Source: Mycobacterium syngnathidarum | GTDB taxonomy: Bacteria > Actinomycetota > Actinomycetes > Mycobacteriales > Mycobacteriaceae | Assembly: GCF_001942625.1 (NCBI RefSeq) | Contig: NZ_MLCL01000052.1 | Location: forward strand, 43,725-107,724 | DNA length: 64,000 bases | Direction: 5' to 3' | In this document: piece by piece, positions 8,763 to 17,570 of the stretch | How positions within the stretch are numbered: position 1 is the first letter of the stretch | Layout of the letters: each line of letters starts with the position of its first letter | Position numbers and translations under genes: made by a program | The notes under the pieces: model-generated | What the model saw: only the letters and a program-made list of their open reading frames with translations | Databases searched by the model: none | What the model was told of the DNA's origin: nothing

Positions 8763-9616
8763 CCTGGCGCGAAAACTTGTCTCTGCCCCAACCCCTCTCC
8801 GGTACTCCCTCTGTAGCAATGGATCTGTCGTCCTTCTCTGAACTGCTGCGTCGACAGGCCCCCGAACTGTTGCCGGGTAACCGTGTCGCCGACGGCGCGA
8901 TCAACCCGACCAACGCGGTGCCGCACGGAACGACCATCGTCGCGATCAAGTACCCCGGCGGCGTACTGATCGCCGGTGACCGCCGCGCTACCCAGGGCAA
9001 CATGATCGCCGGTCGCGATGTGCAGAAGGTCTACATCACCGACGACTACACGGCGACCGGCATCGCGGGCACCGCTGCCATCGCGGTCGAGTTCGCTCGC
9101 CTATACGCGGTGGAACTCGAGCACTACGAGAAGCTCGAGGGTGTCGCCCTGACATTCGGCGGCAAGGTGAACCGGCTGGCGATCATGGTGCGCGGCAATC
9201 TCGGTGCGGCACTACAAGGTTTCGTGGCGCTCCCGTTGCTGGTGGGCTTCGATACCGACGCGCCCGACGCCGAGAATGCGGGCCAGATCGTGTCGTTCGA
9301 TGCCGCGGGCGGCTGGAACATCGAGGAGGAGGGTTACCAGTCGGTGGGCTCCGGCTCGATCTTCGCCAAGTCGTCGATCAAGAAGCTCTATCCGCAAGTG
9401 GTGGATGTGGATTCCGCGCTTCGGGTGGCCGTCGAGTCGCTCTACGACGCAGCCGACGACGATTCGGCCACCGGTGGTCCCGATCTGGTGCGCGGCATCT
9501 ATCCGACCGCGGTGACGATCGGTGCCGAGGGCGCCGAGGTGGTCACCGAGGAACGCATCGCCGAGCTGGCCCGCGAGGTCATCGCGCGCCGGACCCGGAC
9601 GGGCGGTGAGGGGTAA
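8759..9616 (+). CDS. prcB: 20S proteasome beta subunit PrcB
   Basis: Catalytic beta subunit (285 aa) with a propeptide removed by self-cleavage. The mature N-terminus is Thr58 in [11 protein letters not shown], the nucleophile of the proteasome. GTG 8759 gives the MTW start seen in the M. tuberculosis protein and overlaps the pup stop; an internal ATG at 8820 would shorten the propeptide. The [18 protein letters not shown] segment and the [14 protein letters not shown] strand match the beta-subunit family. prcA begins immediately after the stop codon. Confidence 0.97.
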   Translation: MTWRENLSLPQPLSGTPSVAMDLSSFSELLRRQAPELLPGNRVADGAINPTNAVPHGTTIVAIKYPGGVLIAGDRRATQGNMIAGRDVQKVYITDDYTATGIAGTAAIAVEFARLYAVELEHYEKLEGVALTFGGKVNRLAIMVRGNLGAALQGFVALPLLVGFDTDAPDAENAGQIVSFDAAGGWNIEEEGYQSVGSGSIFAKSSIKKLYPQVVDVDSALRVAVESLYDAADDDSATGGPDLVRGIYPTAVTIGAEGAEVVTEERIAELAREVIARRTRTGGEG

Positions 9617-10357
9617 ATGAGCTTCCCGTATTTCATCTCGCCCGAGCAGGCGATGCGTGAGCGTTCCGAACTGGCGCGCAAGGGCATTGCCCGCGGTCGC
9701 AGCGTGGTGGCGCTGGCCTATGACCGCGGCGTGCTGTTCGTGGCGGAGAACCCGTCGAGGTCGCTGCAGAAGGTCAGCGAGCTCTATGACCGGGTCGGTT
9801 TCGCTGCCGTCGGCCGGTTCAACGAGTTCGACAATCTGCGGCGCGGCGGTATCCAGTTCGCCGACACCCGCGGCTACGCCTACGACCGCCGCGACGTTAC
9901 CGGCCGTCAGCTGGCCAACGTGTACGCGCAGACGCTGGGCACGATCTTCACCGAGCAGGCCAAGCCCTACGAAGTTGAACTGTGTGTGGCCGAGGTGGCG
10001 CACTACGGCGAGACGAAAGCTCCGGAGCTGTACCGGATCACCTATGACGGGTCGATCGCCGACGAGCCTCATTTCGTGGTGATGGGCGGAACCACCGAGC
10101 CGATCATCACTGCATTGAACGAATCGTACGCGGAGAATGCCGACCTGGGCGCCGCGGTCAAGATCGCGATCGAGGCACTGAGTGCGAGCGGCAACGGCTC
10201 CGAGCCGCGCATACTCGGACCCGCAACCCTCGAGGTCGCGGTTCTCGACGCCACGCGGCCGCGCCGCTGCTTCCGCCGGATCACCGGGGCAGCACTGGAA
10301 GCTCTTCTGCCTGAACCAGATTCGGCTTCAGATTCGGATTCCGAACCGGCTGAGTAG
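9617..10357 (+). CDS. prcA: 20S proteasome alpha subunit PrcA
   Basis: Alpha subunit (246 aa) forming the outer rings and the gate of the 20S core; the N-terminal [18 protein letters not shown] is the gating segment typical of mycobacteria. The tail ([15 protein letters not shown]) is acidic and probably disordered. It starts directly after prcB and is followed after five bases by a DUF2071 gene, so that gene is likely on the same transcript. Confidence 0.97.
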   Translation: MSFPYFISPEQAMRERSELARKGIARGRSVVALAYDRGVLFVAENPSRSLQKVSELYDRVGFAAVGRFNEFDNLRRGGIQFADTRGYAYDRRDVTGRQLANVYAQTLGTIFTEQAKPYEVELCVAEVAHYGETKAPELYRITYDGSIADEPHFVVMGGTTEPIITALNESYAENADLGAAVKIAIEALSASGNGSEPRILGPATLEVAVLDATRPRRCFRRITGAALEALLPEPDSASDSDSEPAE

Positions 10358-10362
10358 CCGCG

Positions 10363-11106
10363 ATGGTCGAGCCGGTCAGCCCCGTAGCGCCAGTGCTGAC
10401 CGGCGCCAGGATTCTGCGCCAGAACTGGGTCGACCTGACTTTTCTGCACTGGCCGGTTGCCCCGGGCCGAATCGCGCACCTCTTTCCGGCCGGAACCGCC
10501 CCTGACACCTTCGACGGGGCAAGCTACGTCGGCGTGGTGGCCTTCCGGATGACGGGCACCGGCTTCGGCCATGGGCCCGGACTGCTCGGCAGTTTCCTGG
10601 AGACCAATGTGCGGTTGTACTCGGTCGATCGCACCGGGCGTCGCGGCGTCGTGTTCCTGAGCTTGGACACGCCGAGGGTCGATGTCGTGCTTGCGGCCCG
10701 TGCCGCGCTGGGAGTCCGCTATCGGTGGGCCCGGATGTCGTACCACCGGGCTGGGAACCGGCACGTCTACACGACGGCGGTGCGTTGGCCGCGAAGCCGG
10801 GCCCGTAGCCGCATCGAGGTGGAGGCTGGCGATCTTCTGACGCCGGGGCAGCTCGACCATTTTCTGACTGCGCGCTGGGGTTTACATGTCGCCCATGCCG
10901 GACGCACCTGGTACGTGCCCAACGAGCACCCGGCCTGGTCGTTACGGTCTGCAGAGCTGCTGGGGTTCGATGAGTCCGGACTGTTCGCCTCGGTCGGCCT
11001 CGACGGGCTGTGCGACGGGCCGCCTGCGCACGTCGCGTTCAGCGACGGCGTGCCTGCCCGGTTCGGGTGGCCGCTGCGGGTCGGCACGTCCAACCGATCC
11101 CGTTGA
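10363..11106 (+). CDS. DUF2071 (YqjF-like) family protein
   Basis: 247-aa protein with the DUF2071/YqjF pattern: FLHWPVAPGRIAHLFPAG near the start, then SYVGVVAFRM, FLETNVRLY and GVVFLSLDTPR. The family adopts an acetoacetate-decarboxylase-like fold, but its biochemical role is not established. No signal peptide or membrane segment is visible. It begins five bases after prcA and is therefore probably the last gene of the dop/pup/prcBA transcript, although a functional tie to the proteasome is not shown by sequence. Confidence 0.8.
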   Translation: MVEPVSPVAPVLTGARILRQNWVDLTFLHWPVAPGRIAHLFPAGTAPDTFDGASYVGVVAFRMTGTGFGHGPGLLGSFLETNVRLYSVDRTGRRGVVFLSLDTPRVDVVLAARAALGVRYRWARMSYHRAGNRHVYTTAVRWPRSRARSRIEVEAGDLLTPGQLDHFLTARWGLHVAHAGRTWYVPNEHPAWSLRSAELLGFDESGLFASVGLDGLCDGPPAHVAFSDGVPARFGWPLRVGTSNRSR

Positions 11107-11179
11107 CCACGGTTTCGGCGGTGCCGCCAACACCGGTGTCGGCGCAGCGAACCGGGTCGACCGCCGCCTCACGTCGTGC

Positions 11180-11208
11180 TTTACAACGGATGTCAGCTGG
11201 GTCACAAT
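11180..11208 (+). promoter_or_regulatory. Promoter of the aguBA operon
   Basis: TTTACA (11180-11185), a 17-base spacer and CACAAT (11203-11208) form a sigma-70-like promoter. The -10 box abuts the inverted repeat at 11208-11230, so the predicted start point lies inside the left arm of that repeat. Confidence 0.5.
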
Positions 11209-11230
11209 AAAACGAACGCCATTCGTTTTA
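11208..11230. promoter_or_regulatory. Inverted-repeat operator of the aguBA operon
   Basis: Perfect 9-bp arms, TAAAACGAA and TTCGTTTTA, are separated by five bases. The repeat sits between the -10 box and the ribosome site (GGAG at 11231-11234). The length, symmetry and placement over the start point are typical of a TetR-type repressor operator. No regulator gene lies next to the operon, so the repressor would be encoded elsewhere. Confidence 0.6.
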
Positions 11231-11241
11231 GGAGACGACAG

Positions 11242-12237
11242 ATGATCACCCTGACTGCCGCCGCGCCTGAGTCGCTGTCCCGAAGCGCCGAGTCGACGCG
11301 TCCCCTTCTGCGGGTCGGGCTGGTGCAGCACCGGTGGCGGCCCGATGCGGGCGAACTGGTCAAGGTGCTGCGGAACGGCATCGATCGCGCGGCCGGCGCC
11401 GGTGCCGCGCTCGTCTGCCTGGCGGAGATAACCCTGTTGCGGTACCCCGCGGACACCCCGGCCGCATCGAATCCCGGCGCATCGGCGGAGGATCTCACCG
11501 AAGGTCCGACCTTCGCCCTGGCCGCTGAGGCGGCCCGCGCCAACGGCGTCTTCGTACACGCCTCTCTGTACGAAAAGGCGCCGGCCGAAGACGGATTGGG
11601 CTTCAACACGGCAATCCTGGTGACCCCGTCGGGGGAGTTGGCCGGGCACACCCGCAAGCTGCACATCCCGATCTCGGCCGGCTACTACGAAGACACCTAT
11701 TTCCGTCCGGGTCCCGGACCGTCCACCGGCGAGGCCGCCCCCTATCCGGTGTACAACCCGGAGGGTCTTGGTGCCCGCATCGGCCTGCCGACCTGCTGGG
11801 ACGAATGGTTCCCGGAAGTGGCGCGCAGCTATTCACTCGGCGGTGCCGAGATTGTCGTCTACCCGACGGCCATCGGTTCGGAACCGGTGTTCCCGGCCTT
11901 CGACACCCAACCGCTGTGGCAGCACGTGATCGTCGCCAACGGCATCAGCAGCGGCCTGTTCATGGTGGTGCCCAACCGCACCGGTGACGAGGGCAAGGTC
12001 AGCTTCTACGGCTCGTCGTTCATCTCCGACCCGTTCGGCCGGGTGCTGGTACAGGCTCCTCGTGACGAAGAAGCCGTGCTGGTCGCCGATCTGGATCTGG
12101 ATCAGCGCCGGGACTGGCTGGAGCTGTTCCCGTTTCTGCTCACCCGGCGGCCGGACACCTACGCCGCGCTGACCGCGCCCGTCGACGCGGCGCATCCGTA
12201 TGGGCTCGGCCACGAAGCCACGGCGGTAGTGAAATGA
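11242..12237 (+). CDS. aguB: Carbon-nitrogen hydrolase, probable N-carbamoylputrescine amidase
   Basis: Nitrilase-superfamily enzyme (331 aa) that would hydrolyse N-carbamoylputrescine to putrescine, CO2 and ammonia. The Glu-Lys-Cys triad is visible: E in CLAEITLLRYP, K in HTRKLHIPI and C in LPTCWDEWFPE, the last being characteristic of the AguB group. ATG 11242 follows GGAGACGACAG. Its stop overlaps the start of the agmatine deiminase gene (ATGA at 12234-12237), which fixes the substrate assignment. Control is probably through the inverted repeat just upstream. Confidence 0.85.
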   Translation: MITLTAAAPESLSRSAESTRPLLRVGLVQHRWRPDAGELVKVLRNGIDRAAGAGAALVCLAEITLLRYPADTPAASNPGASAEDLTEGPTFALAAEAARANGVFVHASLYEKAPAEDGLGFNTAILVTPSGELAGHTRKLHIPISAGYYEDTYFRPGPGPSTGEAAPYPVYNPEGLGARIGLPTCWDEWFPEVARSYSLGGAEIVVYPTAIGSEPVFPAFDTQPLWQHVIVANGISSGLFMVVPNRTGDEGKVSFYGSSFISDPFGRVLVQAPRDEEAVLVADLDLDQRRDWLELFPFLLTRRPDTYAALTAPVDAAHPYGLGHEATAVVK

Positions 12238-13265
12238 CCACCTACCGGATGCCGGCCGAGAGTGCACCGCAGGATCGGGTGTGGATGGCGTTCCCGTCCG
12301 CAGGCTATTCGCTCGGCGACAGCGTGGCCGAACATCACGAAGCGCGCAGCACCTGGGCGGCAGTCGCGCACGCGGTGCTGGAGTTCGAGCCGGTGACGAT
12401 GGTGGTGGACCCCGCCGAGATGGCCGCGGCCCGGCGCTACCTGTCCGCTGCTGTCGACATCGTCGAGGCGCCGCTGAACGACGCCTGGATGCGCGACATC
12501 GGTCCCACCTTCGTCCATACCGGGGACGGCTCGGTGGCTGCGGTGGACTGGGTGTTCAACGGTTGGGGGGCCCAGGATTGGGCGCAGTGGGATCGGGACT
12601 CGAAAATCGGTGCCGCCGTGGCTGACTGGTCTGGCGTGCCGGTGGTCGATTCGCGCCTGGTGAATGAGGGCGGCGGAATCCAGGCCGACGGGCTGGGCAC
12701 CGTCCTGCTCACCGAAACCGTGCAACTGGATCCCGGCCGCAACCCCGGATCCACCAAGGCCGATGTGGAAGCCGAGTTGGCCCGCACCATCGGTGCCGAC
12801 CACGCGGTCTGGCTGCCGCGCGGGCTGACCCGCGACTCGCAGCGCTTCGGCACCCGTGGGCACGTCGACATCGTGGCGGCGATCCCCGCGCCCGGGCGGT
12901 TGATGCTGCATACGCAACGCGCGGCCTCACATCCGGATCACCTGGTGTGCAAGGAAATTCGGGCAGCGATTGAGCAGACGCACGATGTCGCCGGGCGGCC
13001 GTGGGAGATGGTGGAGCTACCCGCGCCCGACCAGTTGACCGATGCCGAAGGGTTCGTCGACTACAGCTACATCAACCACCTGGTGGTCAACGGCGGGGTG
13101 ATCGCCTGTGCGTTCGGCGATCCGAGGGACGCGGACGCAGTGGCGATACTGGCCGAACAATATCCGGGCCGCCGGGTCCTCAGCGTGGATGCCCGTCCGT
13201 TGTTCGAACGTGGCGGTGGCATTCACTGCATCACCCAGCATCAGCCTTCGCCCTTCCGGCGGTGA
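12234..13265 (+). CDS. aguA: Agmatine deiminase
   Basis: Porphyromonas-type peptidylarginine-deiminase-family enzyme (343 aa) that converts agmatine to N-carbamoylputrescine and ammonia, the step before AguB. Catalytic residues appear in order: NDAWMRDIGPTF (Asp), GTRGHVDIVAA (His) and the terminal GGGIHCITQHQP (Cys nucleophile). It is translationally coupled to aguB. The pair gives an agmatine route to putrescine. A 15-bp direct repeat brackets its stop codon and the stop of the convergent small gene. Confidence 0.9.
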   Translation: MTTYRMPAESAPQDRVWMAFPSAGYSLGDSVAEHHEARSTWAAVAHAVLEFEPVTMVVDPAEMAAARRYLSAAVDIVEAPLNDAWMRDIGPTFVHTGDGSVAAVDWVFNGWGAQDWAQWDRDSKIGAAVADWSGVPVVDSRLVNEGGGIQADGLGTVLLTETVQLDPGRNPGSTKADVEAELARTIGADHAVWLPRGLTRDSQRFGTRGHVDIVAAIPAPGRLMLHTQRAASHPDHLVCKEIRAAIEQTHDVAGRPWEMVELPAPDQLTDAEGFVDYSYINHLVVNGGVIACAFGDPRDADAVAILAEQYPGRRVLSVDARPLFERGGGIHCITQHQPSPFRR

Positions 13266-13291
13266 TCAGATTGCCGGCCCGCCGGCGGTGA

Positions 13292-13561
13292 TCAGACGGT
13301 GACGGCGCTGACGTCCGGCGTGTGTTCGCGCCGCCGGCCGACGTAGGTCAGCCACAGGCCCATGGCGGTCATCAGCAGGAAGAAGATGCGGGCAGCCATG
13401 GCCAGCTCGCGCAGCGCCACGAACCAACCGAACGGGGAGATGAGCGCCGCCGTGACGCGGTACCAGTACTGGTGGAACACGATCACGATCAGACCCATCA
13501 TCAGCATCACCGCGCGGGCTGTGGTCGCCGACGACAGCCTCGACGCAGTCGCCAGCTGCAT
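13292..13561 (-). CDS. Small membrane protein, unknown function
   Basis: 89-aa protein starting at the ATG 13561-13559, with two or three hydrophobic segments ([31 protein letters not shown] and [17 protein letters not shown]) and a short polar tail. No family is recognised. It converges on aguA. A longer frame upstream of this ATG has low-complexity arginine/proline composition and is not supported as coding. Confidence 0.5.
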   Translation of the reverse strand: MQLATASRLSSATTARAVMLMMGLIVIVFHQYWYRVTAALISPFGWFVALRELAMAARIFFLLMTAMGLWLTYVGRRREHTPDVSAVTV

Positions 13562-13684
13562 GCCTATTTCGGGGCGTCGGCCGCCTGGAAGGCCGACAAC
13601 CCGGAGATCGTGGCCGTCCCGGACCTGTGGCGGGACGAGAACGCGCCGTTCCGTCAGAAGCCGGCCAAGGAATCCATGCGCACG
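13562..13684 (+). pseudogene. Remnant of a protein-coding C-terminus
   Basis: On the plus strand a 40-codon stretch reads [17 protein letters not shown] and then [19 protein letters not shown]. Its amino-acid composition is normal and nearly every codon ends in G or C, as in real genes of this region. There is no start codon with a ribosome site, and the frame dissolves into arginine-rich text on both sides. It abuts the start codon of the opposite-strand membrane gene. It looks like the truncated end of a deleted gene, of unknown family. Confidence 0.35.
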
Positions 13685-13898
13685 CGGTCGCGCCGAGGGC
13701 GACGGATCCAGTGGTGTCGAGGCCGGCGGTCCGCGCGCAGCGGGTGGTCGGCGCATAGCCGGTCACCCCACGTCGGCCCGGCTCAGATCGGTGATGCCGG
13801 TACCGATCAGCCCGAGCATCTGCGATGTCCAGATTTTGCCGCACGGTCACCGCGCGCTTGTCCACCGTTGCGGTGAACCACCCCGTAAGCTCGTTAGC
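13685..13898. other. Intergenic region upstream of pafA
   Basis: Together with the remnant before it, this completes a stretch of about 337 bases between the small membrane gene and pafA. I see no intact gene here; the only clear signal is the -10 box directly before pafA. Confidence 0.5.
13886..13891 (+). promoter_or_regulatory. -10 box (TAAGCT) for leaderless pafA
   Basis: TAAGCT is followed by seven bases and the pafA GTG, the spacing of a leaderless mycobacterial transcript. There is no ribosome site before the GTG, which supports this start. Confidence 0.5.
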
Positions 13899-15257
13899 GT
13901 GCAGCGACGAATCATGGGTATCGAGACGGAATTCGGTGTGACCTGCACGTTCCATGGCCATCGCCGGCTCAGCCCCGACGAGGTTGCCCGCTATCTGTTC
14001 CGGCGGGTGGTGTCGTGGGGCCGCAGTTCCAACGTGTTCCTGCGCAACGGTGCGCGGTTGTATCTCGACGTGGGCAGCCACCCCGAGTACGCGACCGCCG
14101 AATGCGACAACCTGACCCAGCTGGTCACCCACGATCGCGCCGGCGAGCGCGTCCTGGAAGACCTGCTGATCGATGCCGAGCAGCGGCTCGCCGACGAGGG
14201 TATCGGCGGGGACATCTACCTGTTCAAGAACAACACGGATTCGGCGGGCAACTCCTACGGCTGCCACGAGAACTACCTGATCGTGCGGGCCGGTGAGTTC
14301 TCCCGGATCTCCGATGTGCTGCTTCCGTTCCTGGTCACCCGCCAGCTCATCTGCGGTGCGGGCAAGGTGCTGCAGACGCCCAAGGCCGCCACCTACTGCC
14401 TGAGCCAACGTGCCGAGCACATCTGGGAGGGCGTCTCCAGCGCGACGACCCGGTCACGTCCGATCATCAACACCCGCGACGAGCCGCACGCCGACGCCGA
14501 GAAATACCGTCGGCTGCACGTCATCGTCGGTGACTCGAATATGTGCGAGGCCACCACGATGCTCAAGGTGGGCACCGCCTCGCTGGTGCTGGAGATGATC
14601 GAGGCCGGCGTCCCGTTCCGCGACTTCTCCCTCGACAACCCGATCCGCGCCATCCGCGAGGTGAGCCACGACCTCACCGGGCGGCGCCCGGTCCGGCTGG
14701 CCGGCGGGCGCCAGGCCAGCGCATTGGATATTCAGCGCGAGTACTACAGCCGGGCCGTGGAGTATCTGCAGACCCGTGAGCCGAGCACCCAGATCGAGCA
14801 GGTGGTCGATCTGTGGGGCCGCCAACTGGACGCGGTCGAGAGTCAGGACTTCGCCAAGGTCGACACCGAGATCGACTGGGTGATCAAGCGCAAGCTGTTC
14901 CAGCGCTACCAGGATCGCTACAACATGGAGCTGTCGGACCCGAAGATCAGCCAGCTGGATCTGGCCTACCACGACATCAAGCGCGGTCGCGGGGTCTTCG
15001 ACCTGCTGCAGCGCAAAGGACTGGCCGCCCGCATCACCACCGACGAGGACATCGACGCCGCGGTCGACACCCCGCCGCAGACCACCCGGGCCAAGCTGCG
15101 CGGCGAGTTCATCAGCGCCGCACAGGAAGCGGGCCGGGACTTCACCGTCGACTGGGTGCACCTCAAGCTCAACGATCAAGCGCAACGCACCGTGCTGTGC
15201 AAGGATCCGTTCCGGTCGGTCGATGAGCGGGTCAAGCGCCTGATCGCCAGCATGTGA
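13899..15257 (+). CDS. pafA: Pup-protein ligase PafA
   Basis: Ligase (452 aa, the same length as in M. tuberculosis) that joins the C-terminal glutamate of Pup to substrate lysines using ATP. It begins [14 protein letters not shown], has the catalytic aspartate D57 in [11 protein letters not shown], and lacks the extra loop present in Dop. GTG 13899 is chosen by match to the family start and by the -10 box just upstream; the frame is open far upstream but that part does not look like protein. It heads the block pafA-pafB-pafC-tatA-tatC-helY. Confidence 0.98.
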   Translation: MQRRIMGIETEFGVTCTFHGHRRLSPDEVARYLFRRVVSWGRSSNVFLRNGARLYLDVGSHPEYATAECDNLTQLVTHDRAGERVLEDLLIDAEQRLADEGIGGDIYLFKNNTDSAGNSYGCHENYLIVRAGEFSRISDVLLPFLVTRQLICGAGKVLQTPKAATYCLSQRAEHIWEGVSSATTRSRPIINTRDEPHADAEKYRRLHVIVGDSNMCEATTMLKVGTASLVLEMIEAGVPFRDFSLDNPIRAIREVSHDLTGRRPVRLAGGRQASALDIQREYYSRAVEYLQTREPSTQIEQVVDLWGRQLDAVESQDFAKVDTEIDWVIKRKLFQRYQDRYNMELSDPKISQLDLAYHDIKRGRGVFDLLQRKGLAARITTDEDIDAAVDTPPQTTRAKLRGEFISAAQEAGRDFTVDWVHLKLNDQAQRTVLCKDPFRSVDERVKRLIASM

Positions 15258-15261
15258 GCTC

Positions 15262-15267
15262 TAAGCT
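15262..15267 (+). promoter_or_regulatory. -10 box (TAAGCT) before pafB
   Basis: TAAGCT identical to the pafA box, eight bases before the pafB GTG, in the 18-base gap after the pafA stop. It would let pafBC be transcribed without pafA. Confidence 0.42.
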
Positions 15268-15275
15268 TTCATCTC

Positions 15276-16265
15276 GTGGCGGTATCCAAAGTCGAGCGGT
15301 TGATGAACCTTGTCATCGCCCTGCTGTCCACCGATCGTTTTCTGCCGGCAGAAAAGATCCGCAAAATCGTCCAGGGCTACGACGACAGCGCCAGTGACGA
15401 GGCGTTCTCGCGAATGTTCGAGCGCGACAAGAACGAATTGCGCGATCTGGGAATTCCGCTGGAGACCGGTCGGGTGTCGAAGTTCGATGCAGGCGAGGGG
15501 TATCGGATCAACCGCGAGGCGTACGCGCTTCCGGCCGTCGAGCTGACCACCGACGAGGCCGCTGCCGTCGCGGTGGCCACGCAGCTGTGGCAGTCACCGG
15601 AGTTGATCACCGCGACCCAGGGGGCGGTGCTCAAGTTGCGGGCGGCCGGTGTGGACGTCGAGGGTGGTGATCCGGCGGTCGCGATCACCTCCACCGCGGT
15701 GTTGCCCGGCATCCGCGGTTCGGAGAAGGTGCTGGGAACCTTGCTGTCGGCCATCGACACCGGCCGGGTGGTGCAGTTCGAACATCGCTATTCGCGCAGC
15801 GATCCCTACACGACGCGCACCGTCGAACCGTGGGGAGTGGTGACGCACCGGGGTCGTTGGTACCTCGTGGGTCATGACCGGCTCCGTGACGACACCCGTA
15901 CCTTCCGGCTGTCCCGGCTCGGTGAGACGGTCGCCGCGATCGGCGAGGCCGGTGCCGTGCAGAAACCCGACGGCGTCAACCTGCGCGAGGTCGTCGAGCG
16001 CGTCGTCGCCGAGTCGCCGACCGGGGAGCAGGCCCGGGTCTGGGTGGCTGACGGGCGGGCCACCGCCTTGCGGCGCCAGGCCACCGCGACCCAGGCGCGA
16101 ACGCTGGCCGGTCGCACCGGGGAGGAGATCACCGTCGACGTCGGGGGATACGACAGATTGGCCAGGGAGATCGCGAGTTACGGGGCCGACGCCGTGGCGT
16201 TGGCGCCGCAATCGCTGCGCGAGGACGTATTGGTGCGGTTGCGGGCGCAGGCGGGCCGCGCATGA
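15276..16265 (+). CDS. pafB: WYL-domain transcription factor PafB
   Basis: 329-aa protein with an N-terminal winged helix (about residues 1-70) and a WYL domain carrying the WYL triplet in HRGRWYLVGHDR. With PafC it forms the RecA-independent DNA-damage activator of mycobacteria, which acts on RNA polymerase promoters. Its stop overlaps the start of pafC (ATGA at 16262-16265), consistent with equimolar production. Confidence 0.93.
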   Translation: MAVSKVERLMNLVIALLSTDRFLPAEKIRKIVQGYDDSASDEAFSRMFERDKNELRDLGIPLETGRVSKFDAGEGYRINREAYALPAVELTTDEAAAVAVATQLWQSPELITATQGAVLKLRAAGVDVEGGDPAVAITSTAVLPGIRGSEKVLGTLLSAIDTGRVVQFEHRYSRSDPYTTRTVEPWGVVTHRGRWYLVGHDRLRDDTRTFRLSRLGETVAAIGEAGAVQKPDGVNLREVVERVVAESPTGEQARVWVADGRATALRRQATATQARTLAGRTGEEITVDVGGYDRLAREIASYGADAVALAPQSLREDVLVRLRAQAGRA

Positions 16266-17218
16266 GCCAGGTGTCGACCCGGCTGGTCCGGATGCTGAAC
16301 ATGGTGCCGTACTTCCAGTCGAACCCGAAGGTCACGCGCGCGGAGGCGGCCGGGGCGCTGGGGGTGACCCCCAAACAGCTTGACGACGACCTACGGCAGT
16401 TGTGGATGTGTGGGCTGCCCGGATACAGCCCCGGCGATCTCATCGACTTCGATTTCGAGGGTGACACCGTCGAAGTCACGTTCAGTGCCGGTGTGGATCG
16501 CCCGCTGCGGTTGACCTCTACCGAGGCCACCGGCATCTTGGTCGCGTTGCGGGCTTTGGTCGATGTGCCCGGCATGGTCGATCCGGAGGCCGCACGCAGC
16601 GCGATCGCCAAGATCGAATCCGCCGCCGGCAGCAAGCTGGCGGCCGTCGACGAGCCGGCGCCGTCCGAGAGCGTCGCCGCCGCTGCCGTGCGGGCTGCGG
16701 TGCGCGACGGGCGGGCGGTGACACTGGAGTACTACTCGGCGTCGCGGGACTCGTTGAGCCGTCGCACTGTCGATCCGATCCGGGTCGCACTCGTGGGCGA
16801 CAACAGCTATCTGGAGGCGTGGTGCCGCACTGCCGAGGCGGTGCGGTTGTTCCGTTTCGACCGCATCGTCGACGCACAGGTGCTCGACGAGGCGTCGGTA
16901 CCGCCGCCACCGGCGGTGCAGGCCGGCCCCGACACGTCATTGTTCGACGCCGATCCGGCGCTGCCGTCGGCCAGCCTGCTGGTTGATGCGACTGCGGCGT
17001 GGGTGTTCGACTATTACCCGCTGCGGGTGGTCAACGAACTGCCCGGCGGAGCCTGCGAAGCGGCGATGACCTACGCCTCCGACGAGTGGATGGCCAGGTT
17101 CGTCCTCGGTTTCGGCTCGGCGGTCACGGTGTTGGCCCCGCAGTCGTTGGCGCAGCGCGTGCGTGACGCGGCCGCTGAGGCGCTGCGTGTCTACGACGCC
17201 GACGACGCACGCGGGTAG
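16262..17218 (+). CDS. pafC: WYL-domain transcription factor PafC
   Basis: 318-aa partner of PafB with the same winged-helix plus WYL layout. The WYL triplet is changed to SYL in GDNSYLEAWC, as is usual for the PafC half. C-terminal WCX-type region ends in VLAPQSLAQRVRDAA, closely matching the end of PafB, showing the two are duplicates. tatA follows after about 30 bases. Confidence 0.93.
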   Translation: MSQVSTRLVRMLNMVPYFQSNPKVTRAEAAGALGVTPKQLDDDLRQLWMCGLPGYSPGDLIDFDFEGDTVEVTFSAGVDRPLRLTSTEATGILVALRALVDVPGMVDPEAARSAIAKIESAAGSKLAAVDEPAPSESVAAAAVRAAVRDGRAVTLEYYSASRDSLSRRTVDPIRVALVGDNSYLEAWCRTAEAVRLFRFDRIVDAQVLDEASVPPPPAVQAGPDTSLFDADPALPSASLLVDATAAWVFDYYPLRVVNELPGGACEAAMTYASDEWMARFVLGFGSAVTVLAPQSLAQRVRDAAAEALRVYDADDARG

Positions 17219-17248
17219 ACTCGGCACGGACGTCTGGAGGTAACCAAA

Positions 17249-17494
17249 TTGGGTGGTCTACAACCCTGGCACTGGGTCATTGTCATCGCGGTGTTCGTGC
17301 TGCTTTTCGGCGCCAAGAAGCTGCCGGATGCCGCGCGGTCGCTGGGCAAGTCGATGAGGATCTTCAAGTCGGAGATCAAGGAGATGCAGTCGGATTCCTC
17401 CTCCTCGGCCGAGGCCCCGCCGGCCAAGCCGATCGCCTCCGAGCGGGTCGACGCTCCGGCTCCCGAGCAGTCTCCGGACCGCCACACGGCCTGA
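17249..17494 (+). CDS. tatA: Sec-independent translocase subunit TatA
   Basis: 81-aa protein with one N-terminal membrane helix ([18 protein letters not shown]) followed by the amphipathic helix [17 protein letters not shown] and a polar tail, the classic TatA layout. It oligomerises to form the twin-arginine translocation pore with TatC. The start is TTG 17249, supported by CTGGAGG at 17234-17240; no ATG is available. Confidence 0.95.
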   Translation: MGGLQPWHWVIVIAVFVLLFGAKKLPDAARSLGKSMRIFKSEIKEMQSDSSSSAEAPPAKPIASERVDAPAPEQSPDRHTA

Positions 17495-17570
17495 CCGGTC
17501 CGGCACCTCATCGCGGCCATCGCCCGCGATGGACGTGCCGTGTCTACGACCAGGCCGCTAGAACACGCCC

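Noticed and set aside
6993..8819. 608-codon minus-strand open frame across dop and pup
   Set aside because: Antisense to dop and pup, without recognisable motifs.
13362..13898. Upstream extension of the pafA reading frame
   Set aside because: Arginine/proline-rich translation; the known PafA start and a -10 box both place the start at 13899.
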